Source of the DNA: Sva-07 sp963698565
Lineage (GTDB): Bacteria > Actinomycetota > Acidimicrobiia > Acidimicrobiales > Ilumatobacteraceae
Assembly (NCBI GenBank): GCA_963698565.1
Contig: CAVORH010000009.1
Location: 1-64,000, forward strand
Length of the DNA stretch: 64,000 nucleotides
Direction: 5' to 3'
Shown here in pieces: positions 41,666 to 50,343 of this stretch; within the stretch, counting starts at the first letter, position 1; each line of letters begins with the position of its first letter. The notes under the pieces are model-generated. The model was not told where the DNA came from, searched no databases, and worked only from the letters and a program-made list of their open reading frames with translations. The position numbers were made by a program, and so were the translations under genes.

Positions 41666-43015
41666 ATGCATGTCGTCATCGTCGGGGCCGGAGAGGTCGG
41701 CTGGTATCTCGCGCAGCGTCTGGGCGCTGAGGGCAATGACGTCGTCGTCGTCGAACAGAACGAGGTGATCGCTGCGGCGATCGGTGCCGAACTCGACGTC
41801 CAGGTCGTCGTGGGCAGCGCCACCGTGCCGTCGACGTTGCGTGCTGCGGGGATCGAGCGGGCGGACCTCCTGGCCGGTGTCACGCAGAACGACGAGGTGA
41901 ACCTCCTGGCGTCGTTGTTGGCGAAGGAGTTCGGCGTGGCTCAGACCGTCGTACGGATCCAGACCGAGGAGCTGCGGGGTCCGCTGGGCGAGAAGCTGCT
42001 CGCCACGATGAAGGCCGACGTGATCATCGACCCGGACGCCGACACCGCGGACGAGATCATGGAGTTGGCCCACGTGTCGGGCGCCGACGAGGTCTATCCG
42101 ATGTCGGGTGGCGAGCTGCTGGTGCTCGGTGCCGTCATCGGGCCGTCGTCGCCGTTCGTCGGACACGACCTCGCCGAGATCGGTCGGTCGTTCGAGCCGG
42201 ACTGGCGGTTCCTCTTCGGTGCGCTGACCCGCGACGGCGAGACGGTGATCCCGCGAGGCGACCAGGTCCTCGAGGTCGGCGACCACGTCCGGGTGCTGAC
42301 CACGCGTGAGGCACGGCGCGAGATCCTCGAACTGCTCGGCGCAGCGACACGTCGGGCGCGACGGGTGATGGTCCTCGGCGGGGGAGCGGTGGGCACCCGA
42401 GTGGCCGAGCGGCTGCAGAGCGAAGGCGCCACCGTGGTGCTCGTGGAGAACGACCCGCACCGGGCGAAACGCCTCAGCGAACGTCTGCCCCGCGTCACCG
42501 TGGTCCAGGGCGACATCACCGACACCGAGTTGCTGCTGGAGGAGTCGGTGTCGCGTATGGACCTCGTGATCGCAGCGACGGGCGACGACGCGTCGAACGT
42601 CCTCGCATGTGCGTACGCGGCGGCCGAAGGCGACGCGTTCACGGTCGCGGTGCTCCACCGGCTCGCGCTGCTGCCGCTCGTACGTCAGTTCGGCATCGAT
42701 GCTGCCCTCAGCCCGCGTACCGCCTCGGCGAATGCGGTGCTCCGCCACATCCGCGGCGGCACCGCCTCGGTGGCGACCTTCCTCGAGAGCGACGTCGAGG
42801 TGAACGAGTTCGTCATCGAGGCCGGCAGCACCGCGGACGGCATGCTGGTCGCCGACCTGCACCTGCCGCATTCGGTCCTGCTCGGCGCGGTGACCCGGCC
42901 CGATCGCACCGCACAGATCGTGCGGGGACACACCACGTTGGTGGCCGGCGACAACGTCGTGGTGTTCTCCCGCCCGGACGCGCTCGCGGTGACCCGCAAG
43001 GCGTTCTCCGCGTGA
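41666..43015 (+). CDS. trkA: TrkA-type potassium uptake regulator
   Basis: 449 residues. Two tandem RCK modules: first NAD-binding loop 'VIVGAGEVGWYLAQRL' (3-18) and second 'VMVLGGGAVGTRVAERLQ' (about 233-250), each followed by a TrkA-C lobe ('DLAEIGRSF', then 'DGMLVADLHLPHSV'). It gates the TrkH channel by binding NAD(H)/ATP. Its stop overlaps the GTG start of trkH, so the subunits are made together in the usual ratio. Confidence 0.95.
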   Translation: MHVVIVGAGEVGWYLAQRLGAEGNDVVVVEQNEVIAAAIGAELDVQVVVGSATVPSTLRAAGIERADLLAGVTQNDEVNLLASLLAKEFGVAQTVVRIQTEELRGPLGEKLLATMKADVIIDPDADTADEIMELAHVSGADEVYPMSGGELLVLGAVIGPSSPFVGHDLAEIGRSFEPDWRFLFGALTRDGETVIPRGDQVLEVGDHVRVLTTREARREILELLGAATRRARRVMVLGGGAVGTRVAERLQSEGATVVLVENDPHRAKRLSERLPRVTVVQGDITDTELLLEESVSRMDLVIAATGDDASNVLACAYAAAEGDAFTVAVLHRLALLPLVRQFGIDAALSPRTASANAVLRHIRGGTASVATFLESDVEVNEFVIEAGSTADGMLVADLHLPHSVLLGAVTRPDRTAQIVRGHTTLVAGDNVVVFSRPDALAVTRKAFSA

Positions 43016-44556
43016 CGCTCGCGTCGCACCGCAGCGGCAGGGTCTCGTGGTTGGGTGGCCGCGGCGAACGGTTGCTCGCCCCGGGCCGGTACCCGTCGAT
43101 CGTCGCCAACATCGTCGGGTTGACCGTCGCCGTCGTCGGTGTCGGCATCGCGGTGGCCGGCATCGTCGACGCGATCGACGGTGGGCCCGACGTGCTGGTG
43201 CTGATCGCCTCCGGGATCGTCATCTGGGCAGTCGGGTCGGTGATGTGGCGCGTCACGATCGTGCCGAAGCAGATCCGGACGCTCGACGTGTTCACCACCG
43301 TGACGCTCGCATGGGTCGCGATGGCGATCACGGGGGCGATCCCGTATCTGCTCACGGGCGAGTTCACGAGGATCGACGACGCGCTGTTCGAGTCGATCTC
43401 GGGCTTCACGACCACGGGTGCCACGGTGATCCCGGACATCGAGGCTGCCTCGAAGGGCGTGCTCTTCTGGCGTTCGACCACCCAGTGGATGGGTGGGATG
43501 GGCGTGATCGTGTTGGTCGTGGCCGTGCTCCCGACGGTGGGCGCCGGTGGCATGAGCCTGCTGTCCGCGGAGGCACCCGGTCCCACCGACGAGCGGTTGA
43601 CGCCACGCGTCCGCGAGACCGCCCGGCGACTCTGGGCGGTGTACGTCGGGTTCACGATCGTGCTCGCCGGTGCCTACCTCGTCGCCGGCATGAGCCCCTA
43701 CGACGCGGTGTCGCACAGTTTCACCACGGTGTCGACCGGCGGCTTCTCGCCGTACCAGGACTCGATCGGGCACTTCGAGTCCGCGTCGATCGAGTGGATC
43801 TGCATCGTCGCGATGCTGCTCGCCGGCGGCAGCTTCACCCTGTACTACCGGGCGCTCAAGCGCGACCCGAAGCCGTTGCTGCGCTCGACGGAGTTCAAGG
43901 TGTACCTCGCGATCGTCGCGGCGATCACGCTCTGGGCGTTCGTCGCGTCGGGCAGCGACGGTGGCCAGGCGGCAGGGTTCCGCGACTCGCTGTTCACCAC
44001 GGTGTCGACGGTGACCACCACCGGCTACGTCGTCACCGAGTACGGGTTGTGGAGCCAGACCGCGCAGCTCGTGCTGCTGCTCGCCATGCCGATCGGTGCG
44101 ATGGCGGGCTCGACCGCCGGCGGTGTCAAGGTCGTGCGCGTGATCGCGGTTGCGAGCTTCGCTCACCGCGAGGCGCTGCGACAACTGCACCCGCGGTTGG
44201 TTCGTCCGGTGCGGATCGGCAACGGCATCCTCCCCGACGACGTGGCGCAACGGGTGCTCGGCTTCCTGGTGCTCGCGTTGGCGATCCTCGGCGGCGGCGC
44301 GTTCCTGATCTCGGCGACCGGTCCGGACATGATCACGTCGTTCTCGTCGTCGGCGACCGCGTTCGGCAACGTCGGCCCCGGCCTCGGGGCGCTCGACCAC
44401 GCGAACGACTTCCTGTCGATCCCACCGCCCGGACGATGGGTGGCGATGGTGCAGATGCTGCTCGGCCGCCTGGAGATCTACCCGCTGATCCTCGCGCTGT
44501 CCGTGGTCACCCTGCGCATCCCTCGCGTCGTCCGCCCCCGCCGCCGCGTCGGCTGA
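43012..44556 (+). CDS. trkH: Trk-type potassium transporter subunit
   Basis: 514 residues from GTG 43012, overlapping trkA (GTGA). Four M1-P-M2 repeats are visible with pore-loop signatures: 'SISGFTTTGATV', 'SFTTVSTGGFSPY', 'TVSTVTTTGYVVT' and 'SSSATAFGNVGPG'. These lead to selectivity-filter glycines and about 10 to 12 membrane segments. It takes up potassium, driven by membrane potential or co-transport. The N-terminal extension of about 20 residues is hydrophilic and basic. Convergent with the flavoprotein gene with seven bases between. Confidence 0.95.
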   Translation: MTLASHRSGRVSWLGGRGERLLAPGRYPSIVANIVGLTVAVVGVGIAVAGIVDAIDGGPDVLVLIASGIVIWAVGSVMWRVTIVPKQIRTLDVFTTVTLAWVAMAITGAIPYLLTGEFTRIDDALFESISGFTTTGATVIPDIEAASKGVLFWRSTTQWMGGMGVIVLVVAVLPTVGAGGMSLLSAEAPGPTDERLTPRVRETARRLWAVYVGFTIVLAGAYLVAGMSPYDAVSHSFTTVSTGGFSPYQDSIGHFESASIEWICIVAMLLAGGSFTLYYRALKRDPKPLLRSTEFKVYLAIVAAITLWAFVASGSDGGQAAGFRDSLFTTVSTVTTTGYVVTEYGLWSQTAQLVLLLAMPIGAMAGSTAGGVKVVRVIAVASFAHREALRQLHPRLVRPVRIGNGILPDDVAQRVLGFLVLALAILGGGAFLISATGPDMITSFSSSATAFGNVGPGLGALDHANDFLSIPPPGRWVAMVQMLLGRLEIYPLILALSVVTLRIPRVVRPRRRVG

Positions 44557-44563
44557 ACCTGTC

Positions 44564-45820
44564 TCACCAGTTGGGAGCGAACTTGGCGATCGTGTTGGCG
44601 ACGCCGTAGGTGCGTTCGGCGCCGCCGCGGCGACCGCTGTCCCCATCGCGCAGTTCGTTCGCGGCGATGCGTAGCACCGCGCCCATCACGCGTTCGCTGC
44701 GCGACCCGAGACGAAGCGCCGGGCGCAGGATCATGGGACGACCGAGGAAGCGGGCGCTGAGCCGTCCGACCTTGTGGAACTGGCCGACCTCGTCGGCGAG
44801 CAGCGTGGGATAACGCTGCAGCGTGGTGGAGTTCCCGACGGTCAACGCCTCGTGGAGCACCTCGCCCGCGAGGCGCCCGGTCATCAGCGCGGCATCGATG
44901 CCGTCGCCGTTGAAGGGGTTGGCGACGCCGGCGGCATCGCCAGCGACCAGGAAGGTCGGGCCCATCTTCGGCCCGACGGAACCGCCGAGCGGGATCCGGA
45001 ACCGGGTCGGTGCCTTGATCGGTGCATCGGGATCGATCTTCCACCGTCGGGCGATGCTCGCGGCGAAGGCGGCGAGCAGTTTGAGAGCATTCACACCCCG
45101 CACATCGCGATACGTCGACAGCACGGCGACGCCGACGTTGACGGTGCCGTCGCCCAGCGGGATCACCCAGCCGTAGCCGGCGATCGGATTCCCGCTCGCG
45201 TCGGGGATGCCGAGCACCGACTCGATCCAGGGTTCCGCACTGCGCGGGCTGGCGAAGTAGGTCCGGGTGGCGATGCCGTACGGCCAGTTCCGGTGTCTGG
45301 CGGTCCCGAGCGCGCGACCGAAGCTGCTGTTGGCGCCGTCGGCCACCACCACGAATCGTGATGTCACCTCGCGGACGTCCGACTCGGTGTCGGGATCGAT
45401 CGTGATCGCGGCACCGCGCACGAAGCCCCGTTCGACGATCGGAGCCGTTGCTTCGTGACCCATCAGCACGTCGGCACCGGCGGCGGCCGCACGACGACGC
45501 AGCTCGGTGTCGAGCAGATCGCGACGGAGCACGACACCGTGGTCGGGCAGGTCGGGATGGACCGGCCACGGCACGGTCACGTCGTGACCGGCGTGAACCA
45601 TTCGCACCCCGTCGACGCGGTGTCCCCCGAGGCGCAGCGGATCGACGTCGAGCCGAGCCAGTTCGCGCAACGCCCGAGGCGTCAGCGCATCACCGCAGGC
45701 CTTGTGCCGCGGGACGGGCCGCTTCTCCAGGATGGTGACGTGGTGGCCGGCGCTGGCCAACCAGTGGCCGACCGACGCCCCGGCGGGGCCTCCGCCGACG
45801 ACGAGGACGTCGGTGTCCAG
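44564..45820 (-). CDS. Geranylgeranyl-reductase-family FAD-dependent oxidoreductase, CTG start
   Basis: 418 residues if begun at CTG 45820. The N-terminal FAD loop 'DVLVVGGGPAGASVGHWLA' lies upstream of the first ATG, so no ATG/GTG/TTG start would include it. The only codons between the cytochrome stop and this loop include a CTG ('LDTDVLVV'). 'KACGDALTPRAL', 'DGANSSFGRALG' and 'LVAGDAAGVANPFNGDGI' are typical of the family. Such enzymes saturate isoprenoid chains: archaeal lipids, chlorophyll phytyl, or menaquinone side chains (MenJ). The neighbourhood of respiratory genes favours menaquinone. It starts 13 bases after the upstream cytochrome stop, so coupling is possible. Confidence 0.85.
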   Translation of the reverse strand: MDTDVLVVGGGPAGASVGHWLASAGHHVTILEKRPVPRHKACGDALTPRALRELARLDVDPLRLGGHRVDGVRMVHAGHDVTVPWPVHPDLPDHGVVLRRDLLDTELRRRAAAAGADVLMGHEATAPIVERGFVRGAAITIDPDTESDVREVTSRFVVVADGANSSFGRALGTARHRNWPYGIATRTYFASPRSAEPWIESVLGIPDASGNPIAGYGWVIPLGDGTVNVGVAVLSTYRDVRGVNALKLLAAFAASIARRWKIDPDAPIKAPTRFRIPLGGSVGPKMGPTFLVAGDAAGVANPFNGDGIDAALMTGRLAGEVLHEALTVGNSTTLQRYPTLLADEVGQFHKVGRLSARFLGRPMILRPALRLGSRSERVMGAVLRIAANELRDGDSGRRGGAERTYGVANTIAKFAPNW

Positions 45821-45832
45821 CGGGTGGTCCGA

Positions 45833-46681
45833 TCAGCCGGCCGACGGAGGCGAGCCGGGGATCGGATCGGGGCCGACCGGGTCGACGCCCTCGATCGGGG
45901 ACTCGGCGGTGGTGTAGTCGTACTCGCCGCCCTCGACGGCTGCGAACACCTCGGACTCCGGCGAGCACCAGGTCTCGTACTCGTCGGCCCACTCCTCGCT
46001 GGTGGGGTCGGCGCCGCCGAGCGTGTAGCGCTCGTGGCACACGACGCCGATGATCTCGTACTGGGTGAGCTGGCTGCCGAAGGCCGGCATCACGCCGAGG
46101 TTGCCGGTGATGTGCGGGCCGCCCGGTCGATCGGGGTTGCCGTAGATGTCGACCCCGGCGGCGTTGTAGCCCTCGGTGCCGTAGTACACGTAGCGGATCT
46201 GGTCCTCGATGTGCGGGAAGGTCTGGAGCACCGACTGTCCCTCGAACGGGTAGCCGACGCCACCGCCGCCGGCTGCGCCGTGGCAGCTCGCGCAGTTGCT
46301 GTAGATCTCGGCGCCCATGCCGAGCGGACCTTCGACGACCTCCGGCGGCTCGGTGACCGCTCGCCAGTACATGAACGCCCACACGGGCATGAGGCTCAGT
46401 GTGGCCATCGCCCAGAACGGGATCTTCTTGCGCTTCTTCGCCGCCTGGACGTACACGGGGTCGGGCTTCGGTGGGGGTGGGGCGGCGGGTGCCGGCGCGG
46501 CGGCGCGCGGGGCGGGGCCGGTCGCGGCGGGTGCTGCAGAAGTGGTCGCCGGGGCCTTGCTCGCGGTCGTCGCCGGGGTGGACGAGGCCGCCTCGTCGCT
46601 CGCGCCGGCGTCGTCACCCTTGCCGACCGCAGAGCGACGCTCGCGCGATCGCTTCAGGAGATGTTCGGGAATCTCGGTCAC
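45833..46681 (-). CDS. Membrane-anchored cytochrome c with Pro/Ala-rich N-terminus
   Basis: 282 residues from GTG 46681. It begins with the motif TEIPEHLLKRSRERR, then about 55 residues rich in Ala and Pro, a membrane helix (FWAMATLSLMPVWAFMYW), and an outside cytochrome domain with heme site NCASCH. A possible ligand methionine is in 'LGVMPAFGSQL', and a Cys pair (one in 'GVVCHERYTLGG', one in 'ETWCSPESEV') may form a disulfide. It is divergent from the bc complex operon and cotranscribed with the flavoprotein. The start motif is shared with the cytochrome b C-terminal subunit at 48672. Confidence 0.85.
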   Translation of the reverse strand: MTEIPEHLLKRSRERRSAVGKGDDAGASDEAASSTPATTASKAPATTSAAPAATGPAPRAAAPAPAAPPPPKPDPVYVQAAKKRKKIPFWAMATLSLMPVWAFMYWRAVTEPPEVVEGPLGMGAEIYSNCASCHGAAGGGGVGYPFEGQSVLQTFPHIEDQIRYVYYGTEGYNAAGVDIYGNPDRPGGPHITGNLGVMPAFGSQLTQYEIIGVVCHERYTLGGADPTSEEWADEYETWCSPESEVFAAVEGGEYDYTTAESPIEGVDPVGPDPIPGSPPSAG

Positions 46682-46952
46682 TGCGCCGATGATAGATGCC
46701 TTCGCTCCCGAAGCGGGAATCTGGGGTCGGAAAACGGCCGCGACGCCGACGACGCCGAGCGCAGCCTCGGGGAATCGGTGCACACACGCCGACGGGAACT
46801 AATGCACAACCTGGCGCGCCGGCCACACTCGCGTGCCAGACTTCGCATCTCGGCAGCAGACGACTACAGTTCGTCAGCAATGTCTCGGGTGCGGCCACGG
46901 CCGCCATCCGGTTCGCCGCAGCAGATCCACCACGACAGGAATCACTACAGAC

Positions 46953-47429
46953 ATGATCGGAATCGACGTACTCGAGTGGCCCGGCATGAACCAGGCCTTC
47001 ATCGCGTCGTTCGTCGCCACCGTGGTGTTGACGTTGGCCATCATCCCCTACGGCAAGCGCCGTCCCGTCGACAAGCCGTTGACGTGGGGCGACGCACTGC
47101 TCGGCTCGACGTACGTCTTCGGGCTGCTCTTCCTGGCCTTCGGCATGGTGCCGCACCAGTGGATCGACCATGCCGACAAGGACCTCGGGTGGTCCAAGGA
47201 CAAACTGATCTACGGCCCCGGTGGGATCCTGAAGCCCGAGTCGTCCGGTGGCTGGAACCCGATCACGCTCCAGTACGAGGCGCTCCGAGACATCGTCGTC
47301 GTGGTGATCCACCTCGTGTTGTTCGGCCTGTTCATCTTCGTCGCCGTCTGGTGGCAGAAGCGCGGCGACGTCAAGCCGAAGGAACTCCCGACCTCCACCT
47401 ACGGCCGTCCGCTGGTGAAGAAGGCCTGA
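46953..47429 (+). CDS. Membrane protein of the bc cluster, unknown function
   Basis: 158 residues from ATG 46953. Three hydrophobic helices (about 12-32 'AFIASFVATVVLTLAIIPYG', 48-70 'LLGSTYVFGLLFLAFGMV', 113-137 'ALRDIVVVVIHLVLFGLFIFV') separate a hydrophilic loop containing 'HQWIDHADKDLGW' and 'KPESSGGWNP'. It ends in a basic tail. The family is not one I can name, but its position as first gene of the cytochrome bc cluster, directly before a ferredoxin, suggests an accessory subunit of the complex or an electron-entry module. The 271-base region upstream is shared with the divergent cytochrome c gene and should hold the operon promoters. Confidence 0.7.
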   Translation: MIGIDVLEWPGMNQAFIASFVATVVLTLAIIPYGKRRPVDKPLTWGDALLGSTYVFGLLFLAFGMVPHQWIDHADKDLGWSKDKLIYGPGGILKPESSGGWNPITLQYEALRDIVVVVIHLVLFGLFIFVAVWWQKRGDVKPKELPTSTYGRPLVKKA

Positions 47430-47430
47430 C

Positions 47431-47844
47431 ATGGCAAGGACCGATGCCAACCCCCCGATGATGCCGTACACCGACGCGTACACGTTGGTGGAGGTCGACG
47501 CGGACTACCTGACCAAGGCCGTCAAGCCGAAGCAGTTCATCCACATCGACCAGACCGAGTGCATCGCGTGCGAGGGGTGCGTCGACATCTGCCCGTGGAA
47601 GTGCATCCACATGGTGTCGACGTCGGCGGTCGTCGAGGCGGACGGCACCGAGCAGCCCGGCACCGACCCGTCCGATGCCTTCATGTTCACGATCGACGAC
47701 GACATCTGCACCCGCTGCGCCCTCTGCGTCGACCGGTGCCCCACCGGTGTCATCATCCTCGGCAAAGCGGGCACCGCCACCGCTGCCGGCAACTCCCACG
47801 TCCGCACCAACAACCATGGCTACGGCTATGGCATGAGGCTCTGA
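47431..47844 (+). CDS. 2x[4Fe-4S] ferredoxin-type protein
   Basis: 137 residues, start ATG one base after the membrane-protein stop. Two classic cluster motifs: 'CIACEGCVDICPWKC' and 'CTRCALCVDRCPTG'. A short insertion rich in Ser/Asp/Gly separates the two. No membrane segment is seen. As an operon member between a membrane protein and cytochrome b it may feed or receive electrons at the quinone site, an unusual addition to the bc complex. Confidence 0.9.
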   Translation: MARTDANPPMMPYTDAYTLVEVDADYLTKAVKPKQFIHIDQTECIACEGCVDICPWKCIHMVSTSAVVEADGTEQPGTDPSDAFMFTIDDDICTRCALCVDRCPTGVIILGKAGTATAAGNSHVRTNNHGYGYGMRL

Positions 47845-47860
47845 GAGAACCACGATCCCA

Positions 47861-48646
47861 ATGGCAAAGATCATCGACGACAAACCACGTCCGACCGTCA
47901 AGGACCGCGTGAACTCCACGGTCGACGCGGTGCAGGGCAGCCAGGCATGGAGCTCGATCTTCCGGCCCGGCTCGATCTTCCGCAAGGGCTACACCGACAG
48001 CCCCCGCAACCGCTCCTACGTCATCATGAACTCGGTGCTGTACCACCTGCACCCGGTGAAGGTGAAGCGCCACGCCGTCAAGGTCAGCTACACGCTGTGC
48101 CTGGGCGGGCTGAGCTTCTTCCTCTTCATCCTGCTGACGGTCACGGGCATCTTCCTGATGTTCTTCTACCGCCCCGAGACCACGGCGGCCTGGAACGACA
48201 TCCAGAACCTCCAGACCTCGGTGACCTTCGGGTTGCTGGTCAGGAACATGCACCGATGGGGCGCTCACCTGATGGTGCTCGCCGTGTTCCTCCACATGGC
48301 ACGGGTCTTCTACCACGGCGCCTACAAGCCCCCTCGCGAGTTCAACTGGGTGATCGGCGTGATCCTGCTGACGCTCACCCTGCTGCTGTCGTTCACGGGC
48401 TACCTGCTCCCGTGGGACCAGCTGGCGCTCTGGGCGGTGGCCGTGGGCACGAACATGATGGGCTACACCCCGGTCTTCGGCCAGGAGGTCAGATTCGTCC
48501 TGCTGGGTGGCGCCGAGATCGGCTCTGAAACCCTGCTGCGATGGTACGTGTTGCACGTGTTGTTCCTGCCGTTCGTGATCGTGATCTTCATGGCGATCCA
48601 CTTCTGGCGTGTCCGCAAGGACGGCGGAATTTCTGGTCCGTTGTGA
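47861..48646 (+). CDS. Cytochrome b, N-terminal (b6-type) subunit
   Basis: 261 residues. Four helices with two heme-ligand histidine pairs. The first pair is in 'MHRWGAHLMVLAVFLHMARV' with 14-residue spacing, and the second in 'VLHVLFLPFVIVIFMAIHFW' with 15-residue spacing, the b6-type spacing. The 'GYLLPWDQLALWAV' segment forms part of the quinol site. The C-terminal 'RKDGGISGPL' is typical of split b6 proteins. It oxidises menaquinol and passes electrons to the Rieske centre. The cluster continues with the C-terminal subunit. Confidence 0.94.
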   Translation: MAKIIDDKPRPTVKDRVNSTVDAVQGSQAWSSIFRPGSIFRKGYTDSPRNRSYVIMNSVLYHLHPVKVKRHAVKVSYTLCLGGLSFFLFILLTVTGIFLMFFYRPETTAAWNDIQNLQTSVTFGLLVRNMHRWGAHLMVLAVFLHMARVFYHGAYKPPREFNWVIGVILLTLTLLLSFTGYLLPWDQLALWAVAVGTNMMGYTPVFGQEVRFVLLGGAEIGSETLLRWYVLHVLFLPFVIVIFMAIHFWRVRKDGGISGPL

Positions 48647-48671
48647 TGTGCCCTGTTGACTGGAGCATGAA

Positions 48672-49454
48672 ATGACCGAGATCCCCGAACATCTGCTGAA
48701 GCGAGCGCAAGCCGCGAGAGAGAAATCGGCAGAGGCTGCACCGGCAGCTGCCGAGACTCCTGCGGAAGCGGCGGCACCGTCGGACTCGCGCATTCCCGAG
48801 CACCTGCTGCAACGCAGCAAGGCGGCGAAGGCGGCCAAGGCCGGTGGCGAGACCGACGCTCCGAGCAGTGGTGGCGCCGTGGCGGTTGCCGAGAAGGTCG
48901 GCGCGGTCGTCGCCGCCGCACCTGCGGGCGGTGGCGTTCCGGTCGGTGCCGGCCCGGGCGGCCACACGCAACGCCTGTTGACCGTCGTGAAGTCCGGCTC
49001 GATCCAGGACGTCAAGGCCACCCCGGTCGACAAGGTCCACACGTGGCCCCACCTGCTTGCAGCCGAGTTCGTCGCAGCGCTCGCGATGACCGCGTTCGTC
49101 TTCATCTTCTCGGTGTTCGTCCACGCACCGCTGTTGCAGTTGGCGAACACCAACCTGACGCCGAACCCGTCGAAGGCGCCCTGGTACTTCCTCGGTCTGC
49201 AGGAGATGCTGACGATGTTCCACCCGATGGTGGCCGGCGTGACACTGCCCGGTGTCGGCCTGATCGCTCTCGTCCTGGCGCCCTACCTCGACCGCAATCC
49301 GTCCAACAAGCCGGAGGATCGCAAGTTCCTCTACGGACTTTTTTCCCTCTTTTTGATGTTCTGGGCCGTACTAGTACTGATCGGATCGTTCTTCCGAGGC
49401 CCTGGTTTCAACTTCGTCCTACCCTGGGTCGAAGGTCTGTTCTTCGAATTGTGA
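48672..49454 (+). CDS. Cytochrome b, C-terminal subunit (subunit IV-like), with PEHLL motifs
   Basis: 260 residues from ATG 48672. The first 90 residues are Ala/Pro/Glu-rich and contain two copies of the motif IPEHLLKR/QR (residues 4-11 and 41-48). Three membrane helices follow (about 112-140, 178-200 and 227-245). The quinol-site motif is 'APWYFLGLQEML' rather than the PEWY of canonical enzymes, so the Glu is missing. This variant occurs in some other bacterial complexes, as I recall. It completes the split cytochrome b. Confidence 0.88.
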   Translation: MTEIPEHLLKRAQAAREKSAEAAPAAAETPAEAAAPSDSRIPEHLLQRSKAAKAAKAGGETDAPSSGGAVAVAEKVGAVVAAAPAGGGVPVGAGPGGHTQRLLTVVKSGSIQDVKATPVDKVHTWPHLLAAEFVAALAMTAFVFIFSVFVHAPLLQLANTNLTPNPSKAPWYFLGLQEMLTMFHPMVAGVTLPGVGLIALVLAPYLDRNPSNKPEDRKFLYGLFSLFLMFWAVLVLIGSFFRGPGFNFVLPWVEGLFFEL

Positions 49455-49479
49455 GACTGCGAAAGGAGACCCCCCAGTC

Positions 49480-50343
49480 ATGAGTACTGCAGCAGTTGTC
49501 GCCCTAGCCATCGGTGTCGTCGTCGTTCTCGGCGCGATCGCCTTCTTCACCCTCGCTCGTCGCAGCGACGTCCGCGGTGCGGGCGCACTGTCCGGCGAGA
49601 CCGTTCAACGCGACCGCGCCGGGCGAAAGCAGCACGAGTCCGTCCTCGACGGACCCACCGCGGCGGAGGTCGAAGCGGCCGGCGTCGCGGCTCGGAGCAC
49701 CGAACTCGCACCGGTCGCCGAGACCCAACTCGTCACCTGGACGCCCCCGGACCCCGAGGTGATCGGTGTCTCGCGTCGTCAGTTCTTCAACCGCGCGACG
49801 GTCACGCTGATGAGCGCGGGAATCGGCGCCTTCGCGGCTGCTGCCTTCGTCGCCTTCCTGTGGCCGAGCGGCACGGGCGGCTTCGGCGGTGACGTCACCG
49901 TCGGCAAGATCGACACGATCAAGGCCGGGATCAAGCAGGGCAACGGTTTCTTCTACGTGCCCGAAGCACGATCGTGGATCACCGAGTACCCGGCCGAGGC
50001 GCTTCCGCTCGCCGAGACCGTGTATCCGGAGACGTTGCTCGTCTCGATGCGCCAGGGTCTCACGATCCTGAGCCAGAAGTGCCCGCACCTCGGTTGTCGC
50101 ATCCCGGAATGCAACACCAGCCAGTGGTTCGAGTGCCAGTGCCACGGTTCGCAGTACAACCGGGCGGGCGAGAAGAAGGCAGGCCCGGCTCCGCGCGGCA
50201 TGGATCGTTACCCGGCGAGCATCGCTTCCAACGGTGACGTCACGATCGACACCGGCACCCTCGTTGCGGGTCCGGCCATCGGCACGAACACCACCGGCCA
50301 GGAGGCCGAGGGCCCGCACTGCACCAGCGGCGGGGAGCACTGA
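49480..50343 (+). CDS. Rieske [2Fe-2S] protein
   Basis: 287 residues from ATG 49480. Two N-terminal membrane segments (residues 3-25 and about 107-130, the second preceded by 'SRRQFFNRATVT') anchor the domain. The Rieske cluster motifs are 'KCPHLGCRIPEC' and 'ECQCHGSQYN'; the Cys pair forming the family disulfide is present. It shuttles electrons from quinol to cytochrome c. Its stop is shared with the start of the next gene (single-base overlap at 50343). The C-terminus is Gly/Thr-rich. Confidence 0.93.
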   Translation: MSTAAVVALAIGVVVVLGAIAFFTLARRSDVRGAGALSGETVQRDRAGRKQHESVLDGPTAAEVEAAGVAARSTELAPVAETQLVTWTPPDPEVIGVSRRQFFNRATVTLMSAGIGAFAAAAFVAFLWPSGTGGFGGDVTVGKIDTIKAGIKQGNGFFYVPEARSWITEYPAEALPLAETVYPETLLVSMRQGLTILSQKCPHLGCRIPECNTSQWFECQCHGSQYNRAGEKKAGPAPRGMDRYPASIASNGDVTIDTGTLVAGPAIGTNTTGQEAEGPHCTSGGEH

